This document shows positions 21,162-32,435 of a stretch of DNA of 44,627 nucleotides, in pieces. The DNA lies in the NCBI GenBank assembly GCA_015680685.1, contig MNCI01008716.1, forward strand, positions 202,120 through 246,746, written 5' to 3'. The stretch comes from Gnetum montanum (lineage: Eukaryota > Streptophyta > Gnetopsida > Gnetales > Gnetaceae). Position 1 is the first letter of the stretch. Each line of letters starts with the position of its first letter. Made by a program: the position numbers and the translations under genes. Under the pieces are notes generated by a model that worked only from the letters and a program-made list of their open reading frames with translations, had not been told where the DNA came from and made no database searches.

Positions 21162-21937
21162 TGATGAGCCGCGATATCGCATACACAATATCGCAACCCA
21201 CTGCTAGGTCTATAAATAAGAGGTGGCTTTCCCTTGTTTCTCCATCTAGATCTAGAACCTTAGCCAAACTATAGTAGTTTTACTATTCCAGAGTTAGAAT
21301 AATTTCCATGTGCCCACAGTAGGAGTCTCAAAGTGAACGGCTATTTATTCGAGCAAATTGTACCCAAGCACACATTTGTGTATGATAACAAAGATGAACT
21401 TTCTAATAAACCTTGTAGCATGTGGACTAAGCTAAATAGGATTTAATTATTGTTAAATGTTTAAATGCTTTCTAGATAATTAATCTCTCTCAACCCTTGA
21501 CTCTCCTAGTTAAGTGCATTCAGTACAACCACTTCAAGCACGTGTGCAACGCTTGGTAACCCAGTAATGAATAGCGTTTGGTAATCCCAGCAGCGTTGCA
21601 CTGGTTCAGGGTGTGTGCGGCAAGTGGGAACGGATACTGGTGCTAGGAAAATGAGAACTTAGTTAGTGAGTAGTTAATGAAAGTTAGTCACTTAGTCTCT
21701 TCACACTCTCCCTATTAGCATAGGTGTTAAAAAGATAAAAGATATAAAAATCATATACCTCAACCTTACTTAACCATACAACCATGACAATACAAGTAAG
21801 TTTGGGAAGACAACGATTGATTAACCTTAAGTGTTCCATTAGGGCACGTAAGCACTTAGTCCTTGGAGTTTGACCGGATCGCGCGTGAGATGCTCATATT
21901 TGTATGATTGAGTGTAGGGGTACCTCGTCACTCATTA
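21162..21937 (+). mobile_element. gypsy 3' LTR, copy 2
   Basis: It begins TGATGAG and ends CTCATTA, one base from the family end CTCATCA; 776 bp. GATATCGC motifs near 21172-21195 lie just upstream of the TATA box at 21211. The downstream DNA has no primer site, so this is a 3' LTR. Confidence 0.85.
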
Positions 21938-22339
21938 GACATAATTGATGGAAAGTCCTTCCCACAGCTGGGATTGAGATCTCAATTCAGAAGACTCAAA
22001 AGGCACCATGCCAATGCTTACTTTATTAACCAAGTGCTGCAAACATACTCATGCACTCTTCACATGTGCTCTTCTGACATCTCAGGAAATATCACTCATA
22101 TTTCTCTATGACATCTCATGATCTTTTCTAGTGGTACAAGCATGAAGCAAAGCAATATTTATTGGCAAAGGAAAGACAAGATACTTGCAAACCTTTTCCA
22201 ACTAAAATTGAGGATCTTTAGCTATTTCCATCTTTTTCCATCCTCTCTCAGCTATGTTTCAAATTGGAAGAAGCAAATTTGAAAGTTTCCCTATTGGCTT
22301 GGATCATCTTTAACTTCCTTGGAACATCTTGCTAAAAAA
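21938..22339. other. unassigned DNA
   Basis: There is no recognised gene or repeat. The target duplication of the LTR at its left cannot be tested because the matching 5' end is missing. Confidence 0.35.
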
Positions 22340-22790
22340 TAGTGTTGGCAATTGGAACATCTCATCCTAGCCTGAGATATCTCAATCACAACTAAGACAT
22401 CTTAGCCTTACTTGGGATGTCTTAGCTAAGATGTCTCACCTTCATCAGAGATGTCTCCCTAGAAATGCCATCAATTTACTAGAAGCGCCTCAGATTTACT
22501 AAAAGTGCCTCAAAAGATTGTCAAGAAACACCTCAACTTTGTCAGAAGCATCTCAAATTTTCCAAAAGTGCCGCAAAATATTCCAAAAAGCACCTCAAAT
22601 AGTTTGAGACATCTCACACTCAACTGAGATGTTTCAACATTTCTTAAGACATCTCATCCAAGATGGCTGTCAAACATCTCAAACATCTCCTGAAGTTTCC
22701 AGATGTCTCCTTTGACATCCCAAATCTTAGGTAAGATATCTCATTGACCTCTAAGATGTCTTCATAGATCCCAAGACTTTCAAAAACACA
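22340..22790. repeat. decayed minisatellite rich in GAGATGTCT/AGACATCTCA
   Basis: About twenty variants of CATCTCA, ACATCTC, GAGATGTC and AGATGTCTC occur on both orientations at irregular spacing. The middle part (22480-22610) repeats variants of AAAAGTGCCTCAAA at roughly 25-30 bp. Confidence 0.6.
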
Positions 22791-23071
22791 CATGTAGGGA
22801 AGATAACAAGGGAATCGAAAGAGGTGTCCCTACATCCATCTAGTAATATTATGTTGGATCTATTAGTTCTTCTTTTGCTTATCTTAAAACTAGATGTCAT
22901 GGGAATATGGAACTCTTAGTAATTCAACATATTATATTTTTTCAATTTATTTCACCTAAGAGAGCATGGTTTCAACTTCTTTATTATTTATTTCCATTCC
23001 TAGATAGTAATATGCCAAGCTTAAGATGAAGATATCAAATCATAATGACAGCTGATGTTTGAATTGCTCCA
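22791..23071. other. unassigned DNA before the copia-derived array
   Basis: Nothing recognisable. An LTR would be expected here if the first array unit were complete, but similarity to the array LTR is not evident. Confidence 0.3.
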
Positions 23072-24023
23072 TAGCTTTTTAACAAGCCTAATATCAACCC
23101 AATAATCATCCAAATCATGAAGATGTTGCAACTACAAAATCAAAAAAAAAAAAAACAAATCAAAATTTCTCAATTAGGCCACCAACATCATTCAATATAT
23201 TAGGTTGCCAAAAATTTGTAAAATAAAAAATTCTTTCAAATATTCTTACATCCATATAAAAAATCAATAATTAGGATTGGAGCAAAGGACAAAGCCATGG
23301 GAGATATGAGAAAGAATTTTCCAGCATGTTCAATAATTTATGATGGTACTCAAAATTCCAAATTAGGATACGAATTCACATAGGAACTATTATATTACAA
23401 TAATTTTTGAAGTATTGTGCACAAAGGCAGTGAAATTCCTAACACATTGAACAAAAATTTAAGAAAAAGAATTGGCAAAAGACATTATATATAATTTAGT
23501 ATGTGATAGAATTGGAAATGTAATTTCAAAATTGAAGACTAATAAAGAAATATGGTAGTTCATCCAAGAAAAATATAAAGACAAGGAGGGCACAAATCAA
23601 TGTCAAGAAAAGTCAGAAACTACAAAAGGTCAAGGAGGAAAAACTACAAAAAACCAAAACAAGAAGTTAAAAAATAAAGAAACGAACCACCAAATTGAAG
23701 AAGCAAAAAGACAATGTAATGGCTTAGAAAATAAATAAGGGTCTATCAATATTCTTCAAGATAAACATGTATCAACTCAATTTTCTTTTTATCATCAAAA
23801 TAAGAAAATCCCTTCAAACTTGTGACTATTAGAAAGTGGGTGTACTAGTCATATAAAATCAAGGATAGATGACTTTAATGAAATTAAATTTATAAATGAC
23901 ATTGGCAAAGTTCAACTTGAAGATGGAAGAAAATCGAATGTATTAGATATTGGAAACATTATCATAAATTTGGAAGATAGAAATAAATTTGAAATAAAAT
24001 ATGTTCATTATGTGCATGATCTT
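23072..24023 (+). mobile_element. copia-derived array, unit 1, gag-protease part
   Basis: The segment matches 33045-33900. It encodes a decayed copia gag (KELAKDIIYNLVCDRIGNVI) and then a protease segment with LESGCTSHIKSRIDDF and IKYVHYVHDL, the counterpart of DSGCTSHM and YVPDL in copia proteases. The active-site Asp is replaced by Glu and stops are frequent. The unit is cut at 24023 by the gypsy insertion and continues at 31643. Confidence 0.75.
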
Positions 24024-24783
24024 TGATGAGCCATGATATCGCGTGCCTCATTGCCTATAAATAAGAGGCAAGCGCATTTGGTTTGCATAGTTAGTCTTAG
24101 TCCCTTACCCAAACTCTTGTAGTTTCTCCCTCTCAAGGTTAGAATTATCTCTGAGTGCCCATAGTAGAAGTCATAAAGTGAACGGATCTTTATTCGAGCA
24201 TTGTGTACTTGAGCACACCTTGTGTACAGCAATAAAGATGAACTTTGTGATAAACCTTGTAGTATTCAGAATAGATTAATTATTGTTAATTTTAGTTATT
24301 TAATACTTTTCTTAGTTAATTAATGATTCTCTCTCTCACCCTACAACTCTCCTAAGTAAGCACACACAGTACGATCACTTCGAGCATGTGTGTAACACTT
24401 GGTAACCCAGTAACGATTAGTGTTTGGTAATCCCAATAGTGTTGCACTCATTTAGGATGTGTACGGCAAGTGAGAACAGATGCTGGTGTTAGGATTAATT
24501 AAAGCATAGTTAAGTAGTGAAATAAAATTAGTTACTTAGTTATCTCTCTCCTCCCTTATTAGTACTAGGACAATAAAAACATAAAAACCCATAAAAATCA
24601 TATGCCTCAAGTTTACTTAACCATACAATTGTGACATATAAGTAAGCTTGGGAAGACAATGATTGATCAACCCATCCGTGTTTCACAAAGGCGCATAAGC
24701 ACTAAGTCCTTGGAATTTGACCAAATTGTGTGTGTACGCTTGTATTCGTATGGTTGAGCATAGGAATACCTCATCACTCATCA
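24024..24783 (+). mobile_element. gypsy 5' LTR
   Basis: It begins TGATGAG and ends CTCATCA, followed after one base by the primer site. A TATA box TATAAATAAGAGGC lies at 24056. The palindromic GATATCGC pair seen in the 3' LTR is reduced to one arm by a deletion of about 20 bp. Confidence 0.9.
24056..24069 (+). promoter_or_regulatory. LTR TATA box
   Basis: TATAAATAAGAGGC is conserved in all four LTRs of this family (about 1392, 21211, 24056, 31039), about 30 to 70 bp from the LTR start, and should set the start of the element's transcript. Confidence 0.7.
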
Positions 24784-24784
24784 T

Positions 24785-24802
24785 TGGCACCATTGTCGGG
24801 GA
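24785..24802 (+). other. gypsy primer-binding site (tRNA-Asp type)
   Basis: TGGCACCATTGTCGGGGA matches TGGCGCCGTTGCCGGGGA, the complement of the 3' end of plant tRNA-Asp, at 15 of 18 positions. The three mismatches are all transitions. This site fixes the LTR end and shows that 24024-24783 is a 5' LTR. Confidence 0.85.
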
Positions 24803-25889
24803 CTTTGTTGTTTGTGCGCTTATCAGAACTTAGAAAATATTTCACATCATTGGAACGAACCCTTAGGGTTGGTTATAAAAAAATAGATAATAATACATTA
24901 CACATTAATAGACAATTATGTCTCCTTCTTCGTACGAAAGTGTTTCACCACCTAGGTCTAATACAGGAAATAATCGAAGGCATAATACACATGATAATCC
25001 ACCAGTCCCTCAATAGTTTTGCATGGTATATGTTCATCCCGATGAGTATGTACCAAACTTTACCTTTATCCTCCACTAGGATAACAACTGTGTTGGCGAG
25101 ATCTAGAAGGTAACATGGTGTTACCTCCCGATCGCTCAGTCCTGGGCATGCTTCTTCATGATCTCACACGAATTGACATGTAACACTTATAGGCAGAGTA
25201 TGTTGTGTATGATCATGACTCAAGAGGGTATCACCCCATGGAGGCACAACATCAAAGGGATTTACGATAGGAGAGACGCCATGAATCCATGAAGGAAAAT
25301 TTATTGCAAAATGTTTCACATGTCCTAAGCAAAAATGAGGATGGTGAACCTGCATCAAGAGGTTTCCCACAAAATGATGTTCTTCCCATTGACTTTGGTC
25401 AAGGGGTTGTGTATCAGAATCTTTACTCAACTATCCATAACCTAGATTCTGGTATCAACATACACAAAGGATCTGAAAAAGGAACACGAATACATTACAA
25501 AAATGGACATTTCGATCGTAACCGCAATCGAGGCCATGACCACTAAAGAGAAGGAAGCAGGCATCGACATGGTGATGATCCTCCTTCTTCTTCACTGCCA
25601 TCATCTCCTTCACCCTCTCCTTCAGGATCTGGACATAGTCACAAAGAAAAATACCATGAGGATAAGGGTAAGCAAAATAGCAAGCATAGACAAAATAGTT
25701 AAGAAAGGGAACAAAGGCATTCTAGAGAATCACAACATAGAAGAAGGGAGAGTAGGGAACAACATAGGAATCATAGACGCCACAGGAAGGATAATCACGA
25801 CGAACCCCTACTCGCTACTCGAAGTATGCTAGACATAACCGAGGCTGTTAGAATCCTAACAAGGCACTAAAAAGATATTAGGATCAAGA
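24803..25889 (+). other. gypsy leader and start of gag, decayed
   Basis: The region between primer site and recognisable gag has only fragmentary frames, one rich in Arg, His and Asn (near 25460-25546). No firm start codon can be chosen. Confidence 0.45.
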
Positions 25890-26806
25890 GATTAGACATG
25901 AACAACATCCCACAATTCGAAGGGGGGTATAACAATGATCCTCAAAATCATCTACAAGCATTTCATGAAGCATGTGCCTTACAAAACATAGAAAACGAAT
26001 GGAAAAAACTTAAGTTTTTCCCATAGACACTAGTTAAAAAGTGGAAAGTTGGTACCAATCCTTAGAACTGGAATCCATTCATAGGTGGAGTACCATGTTA
26101 GAATTGTTCAACGATAAGTACCAAATGTACTCCTGAGTGTCCAACCTACAAAAGAAAATCCAAGGATGGAAACAAGGAGGACATGAACCCTTGGATGTTG
26201 CCATGGGTCGATATTATGCACTATTACATCATTGCCCATGGTTATTCGCAAAGGGATCAACTACGTCATGTCGTAGATGGGCTCAGGCATGAAACACGAA
26301 GAACCCTTGGGACTTATGCCCAAGGAAGACTATCTGAGCTTAGGGCCCATCAAGTTCAAAGATTGTTGGAGCAAGTTGCTAAAGAAGAAGGTGAGCTAAG
26401 AAAGAGAGAGAGTGTGGAGGAATATAAGAGAGATCCTTCCCTTCGAAAGAAGGGAGTAAGATTTTGTGGGGATGAAGAAGAGTCATCACTTGAAGAGATG
26501 GTGAGTAGGAAAAATTTTCCTATCCAAAAATTAGCAATGGAAGTATTGGAAAAGGTAGAACAAATGTGGGACTCCCTAGATGATAGATTTCAAACCGTTC
26601 TTAAAATAGTAAAGGAGTCTAGAGAGCAAGGTAGTGACCGTGAAAAAAGAAAAAAGAGAGAAGCTAAACATGCATGTAATAAGGGTAAGGGCAAAGTTTC
26701 CATCATTGAAGAGGTTGTGGAATTAGATATAGACAATGATAGTGCATGTGAGATATGCCAATATGACCATCCTAAAAGATGTTACCCTATAATATCACAT
26801 CTATAG
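25890..26806 (+). pseudogene. gag: gypsy gag, frameshifted and with stops
   Basis: The retrotransposon gag domain starts round NIPQFEGGYNNDPQNHLQAF (about 25902), with the next part (SWYQSLELESIHRWSTM) readable in a different frame and the C-terminal part from 26183 in a third, so at least two shifts lie within. Typical features follow: a charged helical stretch and a short zinc knuckle CEICQYDHPKRC (26747-26782; CX2CX3HX3C). The stop at 26804 probably replaces a sense codon, because protease and integrase continue in the same frame downstream. Confidence 0.8.
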
Positions 26807-27304
26807 GAGTTTGGGGTGTATGCACTCAATCCACGATTAAACAAAAGGCAAACATCCCAAAGGTTACCTTATCCCCAAGGTAATCCAAGACAGTTTCACC
26901 AACCCTTAACGTATTATCCAAGTGGAACTCCACCACAATCAGTTGAGCAATATCAATAATGGCAGCACCCACAATCATGGGGAATGCCACCACCAAGGCA
27001 ACAATATCCTTACTAGCAACCTGACCCATATGGGTATCACGCGCAACAACCGATCTCTCCATGTAACTCTACTGGTCACATTACTCCTCAACCTCACTAC
27101 CAAGCCTGTGAGTATTATAGGACTCCTTCTCCTAGGGATGATGGTCCACAAACATACCACGCTTCTCATCTGGCTACACCTCTTCCACCTATAGCTCCAT
27201 TACCACCTGCTCCAGCTATGCAAGGTGAAATCCATGCATAGCCGCAGCAACATAACGTCACAAGGGCTGTTAACTTTCAACCTACTATTGGTTCTGATAA
27301 TCGT
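26807..27304 (+). other. Pro/Gln/His-rich linker between gag and protease, with stops
   Basis: Read in the frame of gag and protease it gives low-complexity sequence rich in Pro, Gln, His and Tyr, interrupted by stops. Confidence 0.5.
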
Positions 27305-28036
27305 ATGAAGAAAAAACCTTTCTTTAGAACCAATAGTCTAACTAGGCCCTTGCAACCACAAGTGGCTAATTCTTCAACTGCCTCTCCCAAAAACCCAAAA
27401 ACCCAAAAACCACGCTCAACGCATACAGTCATGTTAACTCATGTCGTCACCAATTCGATAAAAGTTGGTCATCTTTCTATGAAATTATCTGATCCTAGGA
27501 GTCCTCTGATATATCTACAAATCATTGGGAATGAGTCATGTAAAGCTCTTTTGGATTTAGGTTCTGGGGTCAACTTAATTTCTCAAGAAATGTACAAGGC
27601 CTGGAACCTACCTCCATTAAAAAAGAGTAACATTCATTTAGAGTTGGTCGACCAGTCCATCACTATCCCATTAGGACTAGTGGAAAACGTTGACACCATT
27701 GTTTGTGGATAGTCATATCCAGCTAACTTCCTAGTGATTCAAGTGAACAACGGTAAGGGGGACTTCCCAATCATAATGGGAAGAGCATGGCTAAGAACAA
27801 TTGACACGTGCCTAGGAATCCACGATCTTTCCTTGGGAATATCAAAGGAAAATACATTTGGGAAGATTAAGAAAAAGAAAGTTCCATCCATCGCAGATAA
27901 TGACACAGGGTGTAATTGCATGCAGAAGTCATCGTTTGTACAACGTTTAACATTTCCTACATGCAATCAATGTGCACAAGTGAATAATATACAAAGATGC
28001 CTATATGCAGTAGCCACAGGACAAGAGGGCATCTAG
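27305..28036 (+). pseudogene. pro: gypsy aspartic protease
   Basis: The active site ALLDLGSGVNLIS (Asp codon at 27554) has the DLG(S/A) form of Athila/Tat-type elements rather than DTG or DSG. The later GDFPIIMGRAWL is the usual second conserved block (the G-R-W/P-L motif). A TAG at 27710 interrupts the frame and reading continues to 28036. In an active element the enzyme would cut the gag-pol polyprotein. Confidence 0.82.
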
Positions 28037-28136
28037 TGGCTGATAGCTGATCAAGAGAGCAGTTCAACTATATGCATGGAACCAACTGAGGGTTCGACTT
28101 GTGCTTACATCGATAGCATAAACACATTAGAGTAGG

Positions 28137-28880
28137 TCCATCACCAACTTCCATCCAATGGAAAAGCTTATATTGTTGTTGCCGTTGATTACTTGATAAA
28201 ATGGGCAGAAGCAGCTACTGTTAAGGATTGTACATCATCTACAGCTACACGATTTATTCAACAACAAATCATAAATAGGTTTGGTGTGCCTCATGCACTT
28301 ATTTCTGATAATGGTACACACTTCATAGGTGCGAATTTTTGAAAATTAATGCAATGCTTAGGGGTTGAGCACAAATTGACTACACCATACCACCCCCAAG
28401 TGAACGGTCAAGCTGAAGTCACCAACAGAGAGATTACAAAGATATTGACAAGAACCATTAGCAAGTATAGGCGAGACTAGAGCACTAAACTGAATGATGC
28501 TCTTTGGGCATACCACTCCACATGGAAACTCCCTATCGGCTACACTCCTTATGAGTTAGTCTACGGTAAACTACCCATGCTGCCTATTCAAACTGAGCTC
28601 CGTACACTATCCATGGCATGTGACCTCAACCTTGACCTCGATCTAGCACAAAAACAATGGTTAATGATCCTTAACTTGCTAGATGAGAACTGATTAGTCA
28701 CCCTATCATCTAATGAATTGCACAAGGCCTTAAATAAACAACATCATGAGCTAAGAATTAGGAAAGTTAGGTATCAACTAGGAGATAAGGTTCTCTACTA
28801 GAATCCCACACGTGCCACAATGCACCAAATTTCAAACACTATGGGAAGGACCTTATGTCATTCATGCAGCTTTTCCTTCA
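28137..28880 (+). pseudogene. int: gypsy integrase core, N-terminal domain missing
   Basis: The DDE core is readable in the same frame as the protease: Asp in IVVAVDYLIKW (28187), Asp in ALISDNGTHF (28307) and Glu in NGQAEVTNRE (28415), followed by PIGYTPYELVYGKLPMLP and LGDKVLY. Stops interrupt after GANF, in YRRD, in LLDEN and after KVLY. The zinc-binding N-terminal domain and all of RT and RNase H are absent upstream, so this is the right side of a deletion of roughly 2 kb judged from usual family lengths. Confidence 0.88.
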
Positions 28881-29654
28881 AGGGCCATGATGATATAAAA
28901 ACCTGAGAGCTCGGATAAGAAATTATTGGTCAATGTCCAACAGACCAAACCTTTCCATGAGCCTAGGACAGCCAGTGCTCATACTATCTCTATTGGTGGA
29001 CAACCTTGCTTGCTATTTCAGATCTCCTCCTTCTAACTCAGTTGTGGGGAAGATGGCCACCTATGCCAACCATTCTAGGCCCTTAGTTATTTTTGTATTT
29101 TTGTTTTACACGTTTTTTTTACACATTTCTTCAATCTTTCTTGTTTTTATTTTACACCATCATTCACATTTTTACTATTTCTTTGTTTGATTGATTTACT
29201 TTCATTCGTCATATAATAAGTGCTCATGATGGTGGATTGAATTATATAATATTGATTGCTAATGTTTTATTCTTACCTTTGAATCATGATGCTGATATTA
29301 TAATATGGGTTTTTTGATAAAACAGACAATGAGTCCACGTCGTCCATTCATCCATTCCACTCTATGATCTCCCTTGGCTTGGAACTGTATAGTCCCTTTT
29401 CCTAAATAAACTTATTAATAAATTGGTGGCTTGGTATTTTTCAAACCAAGGAAGGACTCAATGGTTGACAAGGGTGCAACTTCAAGGGGATTTGGTGCAT
29501 TTTTGCCGGCCATTCTCTTAGGTCCTTAGATGCTTTTTCTTGGGTTTTCTGCCATTCTGCCATTGCTCAAATATCAGGAAGCTGAGTGAATAAAAATAAG
29601 TCTTTGCATGGTGTGGTTCTCATGCAAAAAAAAAAAAAAAAAAAAAAAACTGGT
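28881..29654 (+). other. gypsy post-integrase spacer ending in a poly(A) run
   Basis: This stretch is non-coding, T-rich at 29085-29190, and ends with about 25 A residues (29626-29649) directly before the conserved 3' region. The same A-rich border precedes copy 1 at position 37. Confidence 0.5.
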
Positions 29655-30989
29655 GAGAATTCAAAGCACACCCCTTAGACATAATAAAGAAATTTGGGTA
29701 GCAAGCACTGGTTATGGCACTGGAAAGACATGTTAGCCATGCTTGAAGGTTCCCTCTAACTATGGTGCTTTCTCACTTCCTACTTCTCCATCTCGCTCTC
29801 CTTGGCATGGTGGTGACTCTTTGTGGAAGCATTCTTATTACTTCAAGAGGATGGATTGGCCGAGTGTATTGATGCGAGGTCACTGAATGTGGTTGGGTTG
29901 CATCTAGATTTGGAATGAGTTTTACTCAGTCATATTAACCATGACATACACAAGGGAATTTACACAACCTTTTCCTTGGGATTTCATTCCATTCTCCACT
30001 CTCCATCTTTCTTCCCATTTTCCACCTCATTCCTGGTTTTATGAGTCATCCATATCTTGGTTGATGCATTGCTTTTTTTTCTTTGGTAAATTCTTGTGGG
30101 TAAGGTTTTTAACTCTTTCTTCTAAATGACATTTCTAGAGCCTATGGACTCTTTGGTTTGTGGGTTTGTCAAGGCATAAAGGGCATGAGCCTGCTTTGGG
30201 GAGGACCCACTAGCATTCCTTTTTGATGCAATTGTTAAGTTCTTTTCCTTAAACATTCTCTGAAATCAACCATTTTTCATTTCATCCCCATCTTTAACAT
30301 CAACTTTATTGGCATTGTCGTTGTTATCTTTCCCATCTTTCTTGTTCCTTGTATTTTTCCATCTTATTGCTACTGGACGTTCGCTCTTAGTCGTGGGGGC
30401 CTTGGCACAAATTTTTCAATTTCCCCATCCTCCTACTTGCCTAAACCCTACACCTTGGGAAGTTATCAGTGATAAATATCTAGCCTAGTTTTTTCCATAA
30501 CCATAACCTAGCCAATGCGCTTTATATCGAGGCAAGGTATCAACTGCATTATGGTTTATTTATTCTTGCTCATTCGTGACTGTGTTGTGTGTGCAAATGG
30601 CGATTACACAAACAATAGACTAGGCTTGGAGGAAGCACTCAGGATGGACTGGAGCTGGAGTGTTTACGTCAGGAACAAGTTTGGTCACTTGGTTTTAGAT
30701 AAACAATGGAAGGCACAATCTCGGCATCGGTAGCAACATGCCTCATTTTCTTTTCTCTCTTTCTCTCTTCAAGCCGTCGAATGAAGGCTTGGATGTCATT
30801 TATGTACAGTGTTCACCACAATGGTTATAAACACTAATGCTATAATGTATTGTGTTGTCGATCCGTTCACTGAGCACTTTGAGTCTATCATTCCCTGTCG
30901 CTGTCAGTTCTCATTCAGTCAATAATCCCATACCTTTCCAATATTTTGTAAGGAACTCAAGGATGATTTTTCATTTAGTCATGGGGGTA
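29655..30989 (+). mobile_element. gypsy internal 3' region, copy 3
   Basis: It is collinear with the copies at 37 and 19874, and includes the short frame ending ARSLNVVGLHLDLE then stop, the polypurine-like GTCGTGGGGG (30390), and the GT-bounded interval at 30537. Here the expected acceptor AG reads AA. It ends in the polypurine tract GTCATGGGGG (30978-30987). Confidence 0.8.
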
Positions 30990-31642
30990 TGATGAGCCAT
31001 GATATCGCGTCTGCGATATCGTGGCCTACCTCATTGCCTATAAATAAGAGGCAGGTGCACTTGGTTTGCATAGTTAGTCTTAGTCCCTTACCCAAACTCT
31101 TGCAATTTCTCCTTCTCAAAGTTAGAATTATTTCTGAGTTGTCGTAGTAGGAGTCATAAAGTGAACAGATCTTTATTCAAGCATTGTGTACCTAAGCACA
31201 CCTTGTGTACAGCGATGAAGAGGAACTTTGTGATAAACCTTGCAATATTAAGAATAGATTAATTAATGTTAATTTTAGTTATTTAATGATTTCCTTAGTT
31301 AATTAATGATTCTCTCTCTCATCCTACAACTCTCCTAAGTAAGCACACACAGTACGATCACTTCGAGCATGCGTGTAACACTTGGTAACCCAGTAACAAT
31401 TAGTGTTTGGTAATCCTAGTAGTGTTGCACTGGTTCAAGATGTGTACATCAAGTGAGAATGGATGCTGGTGTTAGGATTAATTAAAGCATAGTTAAGTAG
31501 TTAAATTAAATTAGTTACTTAGTTATCTCTCTCCTCCCTTATTAGTACCAAGACAATAAAAACATAAAAACCCATAAAAATCATATGCCTCAAGTTTACT
31601 TAACCATACAATCGTGACATACAAGTAAGCTTAGGAAGACAA
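30990..31642 (+). mobile_element. gypsy 3' LTR, 3' end deleted
   Basis: It begins TGATGAG after the polypurine tract and follows the 5' LTR to AAGACAA (31642), where it jumps to array sequence. About 123 bp of LTR end (equal to 24661-24783) are missing with the right target duplication. A near-perfect 12-bp inverted repeat (CCATGATATCGC, then GCGATATCGTGG) lies at about 30997-31024, upstream of the TATA box at 31039. Confidence 0.88.
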
Positions 31643-32435
31643 CATTACAACTTGGTATTTAAAAATGATTTATGCATTATTTTTGAGCAAAACATTACAA
31701 AAGCAAAGTTTGAAAAGTTTTACTATTAGATCTACTATAAAGAATCAACACCAAAAATAGATAAATTTGGAAATGTGAAAAATCAAAAAGGAACTTTTAA
31801 AGAATGAAAAAAAGAAAAAGAAATAAAAGACCTAGAACATTGCCTACATGATTTATTTAAAGAAGAAAAGAAAGTTGTACTTTCCATTATGTCAAAGATA
31901 GAAGAAATACATGAAGAAAAGAAAGATGTCCTCTCACTTTTTTCAAATTCAAAAATAAAGGTAAAGAAGCCCCAACCATCTTACCAAAGCAATCAAAAGA
32001 GAAAAAAAAAAAAGATAATTCAAAACAAGAAACAACTATTGAAGTTCATATGAGGAAATAAAACTTCAACTAAGAAGAACAATAATAAAAAATATTGATC
32101 AAGTTTCCAAGACAATTGAAGATGGTTAAATTCAAAGATAAGTTCCAGCAACTTCAAAGTGCATCCTAAATATGGAACAATTAGTTCTAGTATGGATTTT
32201 GGAAACTCTTACTCTACTCATTCTAAATGCCTACATTGTGGTTTAGAAGTAAGACAAAGAAACAAATTTAACAAAACCAAATTCAAGGTAATAGAAGGTC
32301 ATCATTATATATGAAAATATAGTAAAAACATATAGTAAAAACTCAAATCTTAAAAGAAAAAGATCAAGTGAAGCCAAGACAACTTTTTTGTAAAATTAGG
32401 AATGAAGCCATATAATTTGTATTTGAACTATCATG
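31643..32435 (+). mobile_element. copia-derived array, unit 1, 3' internal part
   Basis: It resumes the unit cut at 24023 and matches 33935-34724. It contains a lysine-rich, stop-filled stretch and a Cys-rich segment (CLHCGLEVRQRNKFNKTKF from 32229) that is also kept in unit 2. RT, RNase H and the integrase core are not detectable. Confidence 0.7.

Larger units (their letters stand above)
24024..31642 (+). mobile_element. Ty3/gypsy element (tRNA-Asp primer type), internally deleted, nested
   Basis: The 7.6-kb element has a 5' LTR, a tRNA-Asp-type primer site, gag, aspartic protease, an integrase core, a long non-coding 3' region, a polypurine tract and a 3' LTR lacking its last 120 bp or so. 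RT, RNase H and the integrase zinc domain are absent between 28036 and 28140. The primer type, the DLGS protease motif and the long 3' region fit the Athila/Tat side of gypsy. It inserted into unit 1 of the copia-derived array: sequence left of 24024 and right of 31643 matches the continuous array sequence round 33900-33940, with about 40 bp of host lost at the right edge. Confidence 0.9.

Noticed and set aside
28881-29654. Env-like gene after gypsy integrase
   Set aside because: No long open frame, signal peptide or membrane anchor arrangement is present. The T-rich part only mimics hydrophobic sequence.
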